This document shows, piece after piece, positions 55,301-64,000 of a stretch of DNA of 64,000 bases. The position numbers were made by a program, and so were the translations under genes. Numbering within the stretch: the first letter of the stretch is position 1; every line of letters starts with the position of its first letter. Under the pieces are notes generated by a model that did not search any database, was not told where the DNA came from, and worked only from the letters and a program-made list of their open reading frames with translations. Where the stretch lies: assembly GCA_963922205.1 (NCBI GenBank), contig CAWUHX010000005.1:434001-498000 (forward strand). The letters run 5' to 3'. This DNA comes from Romanomermis culicivorax (lineage: Eukaryota; Nematoda; Enoplea; Mermithida; Mermithidae).

Positions 55301-58300
55301 GTTTTTGCTAAGAAAAACGGACTTTCTTGAACAAAGCTGTCGAAAATGTCGATTTTTTAAAGCAGAAAATGGTCATTTTTGAGCGAAAACTCAAGAATAT
55401 GAATTTTAGGTTTGAAAACGGTCATTTTTGAATAGAAAAACTGTCAAAATTTCAATTTAACGGTGGAAAAATCGTCGTTTTTGAAAAGAAACTGTCGAAA
55501 GAGCCAATTATTTATTTTAAAATAGTCATTTTTGGAAAGAAAACCGGACAAAAATGCATAATTTTTGGCAGAAAATCGTCATTTTCCAATCAAAACTCTC
55601 AAAAATGCCAATTTTAAGCTTAAAAATAGTCAACCTTGACCAAAAATCCGAGTTTTGGGTTGAAAATGGGCTTTTTTGAATAGAAAAACTATTAAAATGT
55701 CAGTTTTTATGGTGGAATAATCGTCGTTCTTGAAAAAAAACTGTCAAAAATTCAAGTTTTCGGTTCTGAAAATAAAAAACTGCCAGAATGTCATTTTTTC
55801 CGGTAAAAAAATCGTCTTCTTTGAACAAAAACTGTCAAAAATGTGAATTCTTTTGTTTAGAAAATGGTCATTTTTGAACCAAAACTCTCAAAAATTAAAA
55901 GTTTTCGTTTGAAAATGGTGATTTTTGAATCAAACCTTCAAAAACCTTCAAAGTAACAAAGATCAGGTTTTTATGGTTTTTTGGACTTTTCCAGCGAAAA
56001 AACGGTATTTTTCCGCTGTCCTTCACAAACTTTTTTGCACCTTAAAATTAATAGCCGTAAAAAATTATTTTTTTAATGTGAAAAAATTAAATTAAATTAA
56101 AATTAATAATTTTAGTTTAATCTTTAGGCCGAAATTTGGAGCATTTTCATCGGTATCGCTCGAAAAAGCCACAAAAATTTAGAATGTTGCCGCGAAATTA
56201 GCCTAATTAGCCTGATTTTGGATCGTTTAAGCTCGTGCGATTTAATCGTCGCCGGTAAGAAAAATTTTAAAATTTAAAATTTTTATTTTAAAAATTAGAA
56301 GTTTTAAAATTTAGGAATTTGAAATTCGAATAATTTAAATCGATTTTTTTAAGATTTATTGATCGATTTGCTATCAGTTTTGGCCAATTATAGCGTTAAT
56401 GTGAAAGAAATTAAAAAATTTCTTCATTCGCTCAAAACTATCGATGGATATTGGGTAAGAAAAAATTTTTTTTTGAAAAATACAAAAATAAATTGAAAAA
56501 AACTGAAAAAGATAATGAAATTTAAATTTTTGTCTTTTTCTACTGATTTTTCTGTCTCGAATTTTTCAAGTTTTTTAGTCAAACTACTCTAAAATTTTTA
56601 AAAATTTGAAAAAGGTAAAATTTGAAAATTTTACCTGAAAAAATTCAAAAAATATTTTGGTAATCCGAATTTAAATTTTATTTTTTTGTCATTTTAAACT
56701 GATTTTTATGTTTTTTTTGTCCAAATTTTTATTGTTTTTCGGTCAAACTACTCTAAAATTGAAAAAATTTCAAAAAGTTGGAAAAAATAAATTACTTTTC
56801 CGAAAAAAATTGAAAAAATATTGATGGAATCCGAATTTAAATTTCAACTTTTTGACGTTCTAAACGAATTTTTATGTCTTTTTTGTCCAAATTTTTATGG
56901 TTTTTAGCCAAGCTACTCCTCAATCTAAAAAAATTTTAGAAAAATAATAAAAAAAGTTTCTGAAAAAAATTTAAAAATATGTTGAAATTTGTATTTGAAT
57001 TCCGACGTTTTTACTGTTTTTAATTAAAATTTTTAGACAAACTACTCTAAAATAAAATAAAATTTGAGAAAAATGCAAAAAAGAAATTATTTTTCCGAAA
57101 AAATTTAAGAAGATGTTGGAATCTGAATTTGAATTTCAACTTTTTCTCTTTTTTGACTGATTTTTCTGTCTTTTTTGTTCACGTTTTCCTGCCAAACCGC
57201 TCTAAAACTGAAAAAATTGGGAAAAAATTTTTTCTCGAAAGAAAGTCAAAAAGATTTTCATATCCCAATTTAAACTTCAACCTTTTGCTCTTTTGAAATG
57301 ATTTTTCAATGTTTTTTTTTAATTCGAATTTTTCTACTTTTTCGTCCTAGGTGTTCAGCCAAATTATCCTAAAAATGAAAAAATTATAAAAAAATTCTCT
57401 TTTTTAACAATTTTTGATCATTTCCCTTCAAATTTTACATTATTCCAGTCCAAGCATTGATCCAAACTATTCTAAAATTGAAAAATTTCTAAAAAAAATT
57501 GAATAAAATTGAAAAAGATGTTAAAATCTGAATATTAATTTGAACTTTTTATTGTTTTTGGCTGATTTTTTAATGTTTTTTTGCTCTAATTCTTCCACCT
57601 TTTCAGCCTAGGCATTCGGCCAAACTACTCTACGTCCTCAAACAGATGCCAAAACGCGACGGTCCGGATACATTTTTTACATTCAACGGGGCTAGAAAAT
57701 GCGTAAATTTGCAAAAAAAATCATTTTTTTTTGAAAAAGATTTATCATTTCAAACTTTTTTTCAGGGCATTCAAATTCCTCCGCTCACCAAATGGCCTTA
57801 TCAAAACGGTTGGACGTTCGCGACTTGGTTTAGAATCGACCCTTCTAGCGCCGCCAATTACGAAATGCATATTCCATATTTATATTCGTGAGTTGTTTTT
57901 TGTTGCTTGACTTTTTCGTTCGGAAATAACATTTTTCCGAAAAATTGTCATTTTTCGTCGTTTTTACTCAAAAATTACCATTTTTGTCGAAAAATGGACA
58001 TTTTTCCTTTTTTTTGACCCCGAATTAATACTTTCTGGCCTAAAATTGCCATTTTTTGTTGAAAAATAATCATTTTGTATTTGAAAAATTGATATTTTTT
58101 GTCATTTTCATTCGAAAAGTCAACATTTTTCTGTTTTTCTTGTTCAAAATAGTCATTTTCTATCCGAAAATTGCATTTTTCACCATATTTTATTGAAAAA
58201 CCTATATTTTATACCAAAAAAGGGGATTTTTCATAGCTTTTATTACCTGTAAAAAATCAGCATTTTTGCTTTTTTTTGTCTCAAATCACAATTTTCTATC

Positions 58301-61300
58301 CTAAAAGTGACATTTTCTTGGTAAAAAAGGTATCTTATATCCATACCTGTAAGACCTCCGACCAGTTGGGGGGGGGGGTAAATCCGAAATTTTGGGGGGG
58401 GGGTAGGAAAAAGTCGAAATTTTTCCCAAAAAAGGCCAAAAAACATACACTTTTTGGCAAATTTTTTTAATTTTTTTCCAACTGGGGGGGGGGGGGGGTT
58501 GGGGGGAAAATGATTTTGGGTATAGGGTTGGCCGAGTTGGGGGGGGGGGGTCCCCCCCAAACCCCCCCCCCAAGTACAGGTATGCTTATATCAAGAAATC
58601 TATATTTTTGCTTTTATTTCTCCAAAATCACATTTTTCTGGCGAAAAATCGACATTTTTCACGATATGTATTTTCTCGGCGAATTATATTTTGTACTGAA
58701 AAATTCACATTTTTTAAATCGTTTTTACTCAAAAATAAACATTTTGTGTCGATAAGTCTATATTCTTCTCTTGTTTTTTGTCCAAAATCGTCATTTCCTG
58801 CCGTTAAATGGCATTTATTCACATTATTTTGTTGAAAAATGACCATTTTTTATTTAAGAAAATGAGATTTTCCATGGTTTTTATTCAAAAATAACCATTT
58901 TGTATCGGAAAAATTGAAATTTTCTTATTTTTTATTGTCCAGAATCTCTATTTTCTACCGGAAAATTGGCATTTTTCCCTACATTTTGTCAAAAATGGTC
59001 ATTTTATCTTTAAAAAACTTGCGATTTTTTACTCTTTGTCGTTCGAAAATTATTATTTTGTGTCAAAAAATCAACATGCTTACGTTTTTTTGGTTCAAAA
59101 TCAGTATTTTCTATCGAAAAATAGACATTTTTTGCGATATTCTGTCAAAAAAAGACCATTTTATACTGTTAAATTACATTTCAATCGTTTTTACTCAAAA
59201 ATAACCATTTTTAAATGTCGAAATTGTCATTTTCTACCGGAAAAATTTTTTGTTAAAACATGGCTCTTTTGTACTGAGAAAAATTGACATCTTGACCGTT
59301 TTTGTTCGAAAAAGACAAAAAAATTTTGTTAAAAAGATTTTTAAATACAAAAATTTAATGATATTTTTTTAAATCTCAACGAGATTTTTCCACTTTACAC
59401 TGCTATTTAAAACAAAACTTGTGTTCGCAAATTTTCAAATTTGGAACGGCGTATCCTGAAATTTTTTTGTAAAGTTATCATGTTTACAATAGTTTTACAC
59501 TTCCTACTGAATTTTGTTTACAATATAATTGAAAAAATGTTCGACCCCAAATTTTAAACTTCAATAATTAAATTAAAAACAAAAATACAAAAATTTGATT
59601 TATATTTTTGTAAAGATCTCCGATGTGTAATACTTTACACTGCGATTTAAAACGAAAATTTTTTTTCTCAATTTTAGTTTCCGAACCAGCAAAGGTCTAG
59701 GCTACAGTTGCCATTTCGTCGGCTATTGTTTGGTCGTGACGAGCCTTAAAACCAAAACGGGCAAAGGTTACCAATTGTGCGTCAAATACGAATTGCAACC
59801 CCGAAAATGGCACCACGTCGCCCTGAGCCACGTCTACGGGCGTTGGGGCCGGCCCAACGAAGTCCAATGTTTCTTGGACGGGCAACACGTGGCCACTTTG
59901 GATATGGCCTGGCACGTCAATACTTCCGATGTAAAGTTGTAATGTGAAGTGTAAAGTACGAAATCCAGTTTTTGTAAAGTAATTATTTGAGAATGTCCTA
60001 CAGTAGTAATCCGAAAATGTACAGTTTACATTTTGTTGGCGATCACAATCTCAGAAAATCATCAAAGAGTTGCGACTTCTTATGATTTTTAATGCATTTT
60101 CTCCAGTGAATTCTTAAAGTGTAAAGTGCGAAATTTGGTTTTGTAAAGTATTAATTTGAGTAAATGCTACAGTAATGAAAAACATAGAGTTTGTAAAGTT
60201 TAAAGTGCGAAGTGAGATTTTGTAAAGCACTAAATTGAGAAAGTGCTACGATACTAAAAAATGCAAAATTTGTAAAGTTTAAAGCGCCAAATTTGATTTT
60301 TTAGAGTAGTGATTTGAGAAAGTACTACAGCAATCCAGAAATACAAAGTTTTGGAAAATGCTGTTTGTAAAGTTTAAAGTGCAAAGTCAGATTCTGTAAC
60401 ATTTAAATTGCAAAGTCAGATTTTGTAAAGCATTGAATTGAGAAAGTGCTACACTAATCAAAAAATGCAAGCTTGGTAAAGCTTCAAGTGCCAAATTTGG
60501 TTTTGTAAAGTAATGATTTAAGAAAGTGTCCGAAAATGCAAAGTTTACATTTTTGATTTTTTGGCCATCACAATCTCAAAAAATCACCAAAGACTTGCAA
60601 TTTTTTGTAATTTTAATGCATTTTCTTCAGTAAATTTGTTAAGTGTAAAGTGTGAAATTTTGTTTTGTAAAGTAACGATTTGAGAAAGTGCTAAAGTAAT
60701 AAAAAATCGAAACCTGTAAAGTTTAAAGTGCGAAATCAGGTTTTTATAGTAATGATCTGACAAAGTTCTATAATAATCAAAATGTACCAAGTTTTGAAAA
60801 AATTCAGAAATTGTATAGTTTAAAGTGTCAAATCTAGTTTTGTAAACCTTTAATCTGAGGATGTGCAACAGTAATTAAAAATTCGAAGTGTGTAAAGTTT
60901 AAAGTGATAAATCTGGTTTCGTAGAGTAATCATTTGACAAAATGTTTAGAGTGTGAAGTCAGGTTTTGTAGAGCCTTAATTTGAGGCTACAGTAATTAAA
61001 AATGCAGAATTTGTAAAGTTAAGTGCAAAATTTCGTTTTGTAAAGTAATTTAACAAAGTGCTACAGTCAGTCAAAAATGTAAAGTTTCGAAAAAATGCTG
61101 TTTGTAATGTTTAAAGTTCAAATTCAGGTTGTGTAAAACACTAATTTAAGGAAGTAATAATTTGACAGAGTGCTACAGTAATCCAAGAATACAAAGTTCT
61201 GAAAAATGCCGAGTTTAAAGTGCGGAATCAGATGTTGTAATGCACTGAATTCAGTGACACAATGAAATCGTATGTTTTGTGGACGGCCAACACGCGTACC

Positions 61301-64000
61301 ACTTTGGACGTGACACGACACGTTTATATCTTCGATGTAAAGTTGTAATTTGAAGTTTAAAGTGTTTTGTAAAGTAACGATTTGAGAGGCTAGTACAGTA
61401 ATCCAAAAATACGATTTGTAAAGTTTGAACTGCGAAACCAGGTTTTGTAAAAGACTAATTCGACAGAGCACCGCAGTTATCCAAAAAGGCAAAATTGCTA
61501 GAGTTTAAAGAGCTATATCAGTTTTTTTAGAAGCACCAATTTGAGAAAATGCTACAGTAATCCAAAGTTTAAAGTGCGAAATCAGGTTTTGTAAAACGCT
61601 GATTCAAGAAAGTGATGCACTAATCCAGAGATGTAAAATTTTGGAACTCAAAGCGCAAAGGTTTTTCAATGTACACTGATTCGGAAAACTGATACGCCAA
61701 TCCAAAGACGCAAAGTTTAAAAAACTTCAAGTTTGTAAAGTGTATAAGTGTGAAAAATGAGATTGTAGAACGTTGATTTTCCTACGTTCCACCCGCAAAA
61801 TTGTGAATGGTGATTGTAGAAAAGGCGGTCACATTATGATCTAAATCATTTGCGTGCTCTTACAATCGTCCGAACAATTTCTACAGTAAGATTTAAACAT
61901 TCGATTTGCAAGTAAACCTATCGAAAATTGATGATGTAAAATGCTATCATTTACTGTAAGTATATACGCAGTTTACACGATCTTTTTTACAGCATTTCGA
62001 CAAATGTTACATCGGTTATACGTACGAAGAAGAAAAGTGTTCTTCGTTTTGCGGTCAAATGTCGTCTATATATCTTTTCGCCGAAGCTTTAAACATGCAA
62101 CAGGCGGCCAGTTTACACAATTTGGGACCCAATTATCAAAGTTCGTTTAAATTCGAAAATGAATCGGAAACTTTGCCTGCCGGCTACGCTAAAGTATTTA
62201 CGCTTTTTTGTTTCTAGAATGTGGATTTTTACTTTACACTTTTTTTCCGAGAATGTAAAGTGGACTGTAATTTTTTACTTTATACTTTTCTCTTCGGCTA
62301 AAATGTAAACTGAAATTAAATTTTTGACTTGAAACGTTTTTCATTCTAGAATGTGAATTGAACTATTATCCTCAACGTGTTTTTTCCAGTAATGTAAGTC
62401 GAATTATAGTTTTCGACTTTACACTTTTTTCTCAAATGTAAACTAAAGTATAAGTTTCGACTTTAGCCTTTTTCCGCCTTCGAAGGAAAAACGAACTATA
62501 TCTGAATTAAAGTGTCATTTTTGACGATACACTTTTATGTTCATATCATACATGTAACGGAGCTCCGAGGTCTGGGGGGGGGGGGGTCGGACGACTTTTT
62601 TTGGGCCGGGGGTCAGTAATTCCCAAAATTTTGGGGGGAGGGGTCTCCCAAGGAAAAAAATTGATTTTTTCACGAAAAATTCCGAAAAGTAGTTCAAAAT
62701 ATAGTAATTTTTCTCTAAAAAGACGGAAAAATGTATTCATGGAACCAAGAAAATTCACATTTTTTACCATTTTTTGTTCAAAAATTGACATTTTTCATCA
62801 AAAAATTGACATTTTTCAGTATTTTTCCGACCAAAAGTATGGGGGTCCCTAGGCCTACCATATGGCTAGCCATTGGATTGGAAAATCCTGGGGGGGGGCG
62901 GTCGCCCAATGGCTGGCCATATGGTCGACGATTTCTGGGGGGGGGGGGGTTCCCATAGCACTTCCCCCCCAATTACATGTATGGGTCATATTACTGTATA
63001 TACCTCTTGACTTTACACTTTTTCCGTGTAAAATTTAAATGGAACTCGGACATTTGTTTTCGCACTGTTTAGAATATCGAATGAACTGCAATTTTTAACT
63101 TTACAATTTTTTCTTTGTGGAATTCAATTTGGAGTGTCGTTCTTCCACTTTACATTTTTTTCTTTATAGAGTGTAAATTGAATTCAATTTTTGACTTTAC
63201 ATTTTTCTTGAATCTCAATTTTACCTTAGTCCTCGGCTTCACACTTTTCTTCACCTAGAATTCGAATTGAACGGTAATTCTTGACTTTACATCCTTCTCT
63301 CCGTAGAGTGTAAATTTAAATGTCATTCTTGACTTTACACTTTTATCTTTATAATATGTAAATTTATTCTAGTTTTTCGACTTTACACTTTTTCTTCCCA
63401 TGTAGGATGTAAATACAACTCTAATTTTTAATTTTACGCTTATTTTCCTTCTAGAACTTAGATTGAACTGTAATTTTTGATTTTAAACTTATTTATATAA
63501 GTCGAGCTGTTGAATTTGACTTCACATTTCTTCCTAGAATGCAAATTTAACCGTTATTTACAACTTCAAAAATGTGGATTAAACTGGAACTTTAGCTTTA
63601 CTTACTCTTAATTCTGTCTGGAGTGTAAATTGAGCCTTAGTTTTTTACCTTAAGCTTTTTCTATCTAGAATGTAAACTGAACGTAATTTTCGACTTTACA
63701 CTTTTCTGTCTCTATGATGTAAAGTGAACCTCAATGTCCGACTTTACACTTTTTCCTTCATCTAATGTAAAGTGTAAAATTGATTTTGACTTTACTCTTC
63801 TTCATCCTAGAATATGTAAATTAAACCGTAATTTGCAACTTTACACTTTTTTCTTCCTACAGTTTTTATTCGATGGGAAATTAGCCGATTCGCTAGTTTT
63901 CGCCTATTGTCCGAAAAACTGCGATCGTCAATTATGCCTCGAATCGTCGCCTAAAGAAAATAACGTCAATTATTTTCAACATACGCCTCATGCTTTGATG
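49151..64000 (+). CDS. Neurobeachin/LRBA-type BEACH protein, first ten coding exons (3' part outside window)
   Basis: Ten exons join in phase to about 497 residues. Residues 1-80 are an acidic, poorly conserved start. Residues about 90-227 match the helical armadillo-like N-terminal region ([28 protein letters not shown]). [20 protein letters not shown] then leads into the ConA-like lectin domain (from about residue 260), with LPPI-like [32 protein letters not shown] and FDKCYIG, ending at CLESSPKE and HTPHALM. These blocks are diagnostic of NBEA/LRBA (Rugose in Drosophila, SEL-2 in nematodes), proteins of roughly 2500-3500 residues that act in membrane trafficking and bind PKA. PH, BEACH and WD40 domains lie downstream. 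Start chosen after the in-frame TGA at 49139. NBEA versus LRBA cannot be told; many invertebrates have one gene. Introns 1, 3, 5, 7, 8 and 9 are filled with tandem repeats. Confidence 0.93.
49364..50040 (+). repeat. Recent tandem duplication, about 338 bp per copy, within intron 1
   Basis: AAAATCGCCGAAAAAGCAAG and the following 330 bases (through GGGCAGAAAAGAGCCCAAAT and CTTCTCTTTAAAAAATCG) occur twice, starting near 49364 and 49702, with far fewer differences than between the basic units. Confidence 0.85.
50138..50536. mobile_element. MITE family 1, composite copy in intron 1
   Basis: Outer ends CATACCTGTAAGAGC / TTACAGGTATG; flanks TTTCTGGT and ATTGTGGG match at 5 of 8. A second family 1 element sits inside it (50161-50350). 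Confidence 0.65.
50161..50350. mobile_element. MITE family 1, nested inner copy
   Basis: Ends CTACCTGTAATTGCG / CTTACAGGTATG; flanks TCCGACCC and GTCGGCCC match at 5 of 8. Orientation is opposite to the outer copy. Confidence 0.6.
52488..52657 (+). CDS. Neurobeachin-like exon 2
   Basis: Acceptor TTTTTTTCCAG; phase 1 joins exon 1 as Ala. It ends FGEIFANL...ISYSIFNT before GTAGTT, matching the human segment that precedes LLVGGEFD. Confidence 0.85.
52709..52813 (+). CDS. Neurobeachin-like exon 3
   Basis: Thirty-five codons beginning [17 protein letters not shown] and ending in CAG before GTGCCC. The preceding intron is 51 bp. Confidence 0.9.
52830..56100 (+). repeat. Neurobeachin intron 3 array (AAAACGGTCATTTTTGA type)
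   Basis: Units of about 60 bp with AGAAAACGGTCATTTTTGA, GCATAAAACCGTC and AAAAATGTCAATTTTTGGT segments, all diverged, fill the intron apart from one MITE. Related in sequence to the RWDD4 intron array read in that gene's sense. Confidence 0.85.
53380..53808. mobile_element. MITE family 2, copy B
   Basis: 429 bp from CATATATTTAACGGAGCC to CCAATTACATGTATG; flanks ATCGAAAA and GTCGGAAA match at 6 of 8. Contains GGCGCGAAGCGCC, the CATATGGCTAGCCAT palindrome and long G-runs. Confidence 0.75.
56128..56254 (+). CDS. Neurobeachin-like exon 4
   Basis: Begins [18 protein letters not shown] and ends in phase 1 at GTAAGA; matches human AEIWSMFTAILRKS. Confidence 0.95.
56354..56454 (+). CDS. Neurobeachin-like exon 5
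   Basis: Encodes [19 protein letters not shown] and ends GYW before GTAAGA. The preceding intron is 99 bp. Confidence 0.95.
56455..57606 (+). repeat. Neurobeachin intron 5 array whose unit includes the exon 6 boundary
   Basis: About seven units, 110-175 bp apart, each with AATTGAAAAA(A/G), ACTGATTTTTCTGTCTTTTTTG-like and a CCAAACTACTCTAAAA-like block. That last block matches GGCCAAACTACTCTACG of exon 6. Copies lie near 56575, 56750, 56910, 57035, 57187, 57342 and 57445; those at 57342 (TCCTAGGTGTTCAGCCAAA) and 57445 (CCAGTCCAAGCATTG) also preserve the splice-site side. Confidence 0.8.
57607..57702 (+). CDS. Neurobeachin-like exon 6
   Basis: Acceptor CTTTTCAG, 32 codons starting [20 protein letters not shown] and ending in TGC before GTAAAT. 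Decayed copies of its first bases occur through intron 5. Confidence 0.95.
57766..57887 (+). CDS. Neurobeachin-like exon 7
   Basis: Begins [20 protein letters not shown] (start of the ConA-like domain), ends in phase 2 at GTGAGT. The preceding intron is 63 bp. Confidence 0.95.
57890..59320 (+). repeat. Neurobeachin intron 7 array
   Basis: Units of about 60 bp with GTTTTTACTCAAAAATNACC, ATTTTNTNTCGAAAAATTG and ACATTTTTC. It resembles the RWDD4 intron array in plus orientation, i.e. inverted relative to intron 3. One MITE interrupts it. 59320-59677 is AT-rich without clear units. Confidence 0.8.
58342..58584. mobile_element. MITE family 1, copy in intron 7
   Basis: 243 bp from CATACCTGTAAGACC to AGTACAGGTATG with an exact 8-bp duplication CTTATATC (58334-58341, 58585-58592). 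G-runs up to 15. Confidence 0.9.
59678..59930 (+). CDS. Neurobeachin-like exon 8
   Basis: Eighty-four full codons including [30 protein letters not shown] and AWHVNTSD, then GTAAAG. Core of the ConA-like domain. Confidence 0.97.
59935..61960 (+). repeat. Neurobeachin intron 8 array (GTAAAGTTTAAAGTGCGAAA type)
   Basis: Units carry TTTGTAAAGTTTAAAGTG, CGAAATCAGGTTTTGTAAAG, TAATGATTTGAGAAAGTG and CTACAGTAATCNAAAAATG. A longer segment (ATCACAATCTCA...TTAATGCATTTTCT) near 60040 recurs near 60560, so there is higher-order structure. Units begin right at the exon 8 donor. Confidence 0.85.
61260..61338 (+). pseudogene. Decayed duplicate of the 3' end of exon 8 plus donor, inside intron 8
   Basis: AATGAAATCGTATGTTTTGT, GGACGGCCAACACG and CCACTTTGGACGTG match AACGAAGTCCAATGTTTCTT, GGACGGGCAACACG and CCACTTTGGATATG of exon 8 (59855-59930), and TTCGATGTAAAGTTGTAATTTGAAG continues across the donor. 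Small indels break the frame, so it cannot serve as an alternative exon. Confidence 0.85.
61993..62193 (+). CDS. Neurobeachin-like exon 9
   Basis: Sixty-seven codons: [46 protein letters not shown], ending GYAK before GTATTT. Confidence 0.97.
62194..63862 (+). repeat. Neurobeachin intron 9 array with many acceptor-like units
   Basis: Units of about 60-75 bp carry GACTTTACACTTTTTCTTCC, then TAGAATGTAAATTGAACTGT and AATTTT. Each contains a pyrimidine tract ending in TAG or AG, closely resembling the real acceptor TTACACTTTTTTCTTCCTAC|AG. One MITE interrupts the array. Confidence 0.85.
62547..62983. mobile_element. MITE family 2, copy C
   Basis: 437 bp from CATACATGTAACGGAG to CCAATTACATGTATG; flanks GTTCATAT and GGTCATAT match at 7 of 8. 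It shares G-runs and the CATATGGCTAGCCAT-type palindrome with copies A and B. Confidence 0.85.
63863..64000 (+). CDS. Neurobeachin-like exon 10 (runs off the window)
   Basis: Acceptor TTCTTCCTACAG, 46 codons to the last base: [16 protein letters not shown] and CLESSPKEN...HTPHALM. No donor inside the window. Confidence 0.95.

Overview
The window is nuclear DNA of an invertebrate animal. It is AT-rich and gene-poor, with GT-AG introns, tRNA-derived SINEs, Tc1/mariner and hAT elements and solo LTRs. The neurobeachin exons look closest, from memory, to insect-type Neurobeachin/Rugose, so an arthropod or other ecdysozoan is possible. The species cannot be read from the sequence. No long ORF marks any gene: all three genes below were rebuilt from exon/intron signals and reading phase.

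Left half (1-33.4 kb). A minus-strand gene (24671 down to 6600) encodes an unrecognised secreted protein. It has a signal-peptide exon, at least 13 further exons, and two alternating cysteine-containing module types that repeat along the protein. Its introns and flanks hold a dead KIAA1586-type hAT transposase (60-370), a dead mariner (25.8-26.2 kb), a tRNA-derived SINE pair, several hAT-type MITEs with readable target duplications, and a dead Tc1 element (28.6-31.2 kb) that carries two independent insertions, one of which carries a solo LTR. A dispersed repeat containing ACTGTAGC recurs at 1.7-2.6, 27.4-28.5 and 32.8-33.4 kb.

Right half (33.4-64 kb). An RWDD4 orthologue lies on the minus strand (last exon 33470-34083, a 10-nt first coding exon at 40878-40887). 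The first ten coding exons of a neurobeachin/LRBA-type BEACH protein lie on the plus strand (49151 to the window end), about 497 residues ending inside the ConA-like domain; the BEACH domain lies beyond the window. The two genes are divergent. Between them is a satellite of about 180 bp per unit (41.1-49.0 kb) cut by two solo LTRs.

The most unusual feature is that almost every long intron of the two right-hand genes is filled by a degenerate tandem repeat of its own kind. In intron 5 of the neurobeachin gene the unit contains decayed copies of the adjoining acceptor and the start of exon 6. In intron 8 there is a decayed copy of the end of exon 8 plus its donor. This suggests that local duplication across splice junctions seeded the intron arrays. 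Two G-rich hAT-type MITE families (ends CATACCTGTA and CATACATGTA, 8-bp target duplications) are scattered in these introns, in places nested.
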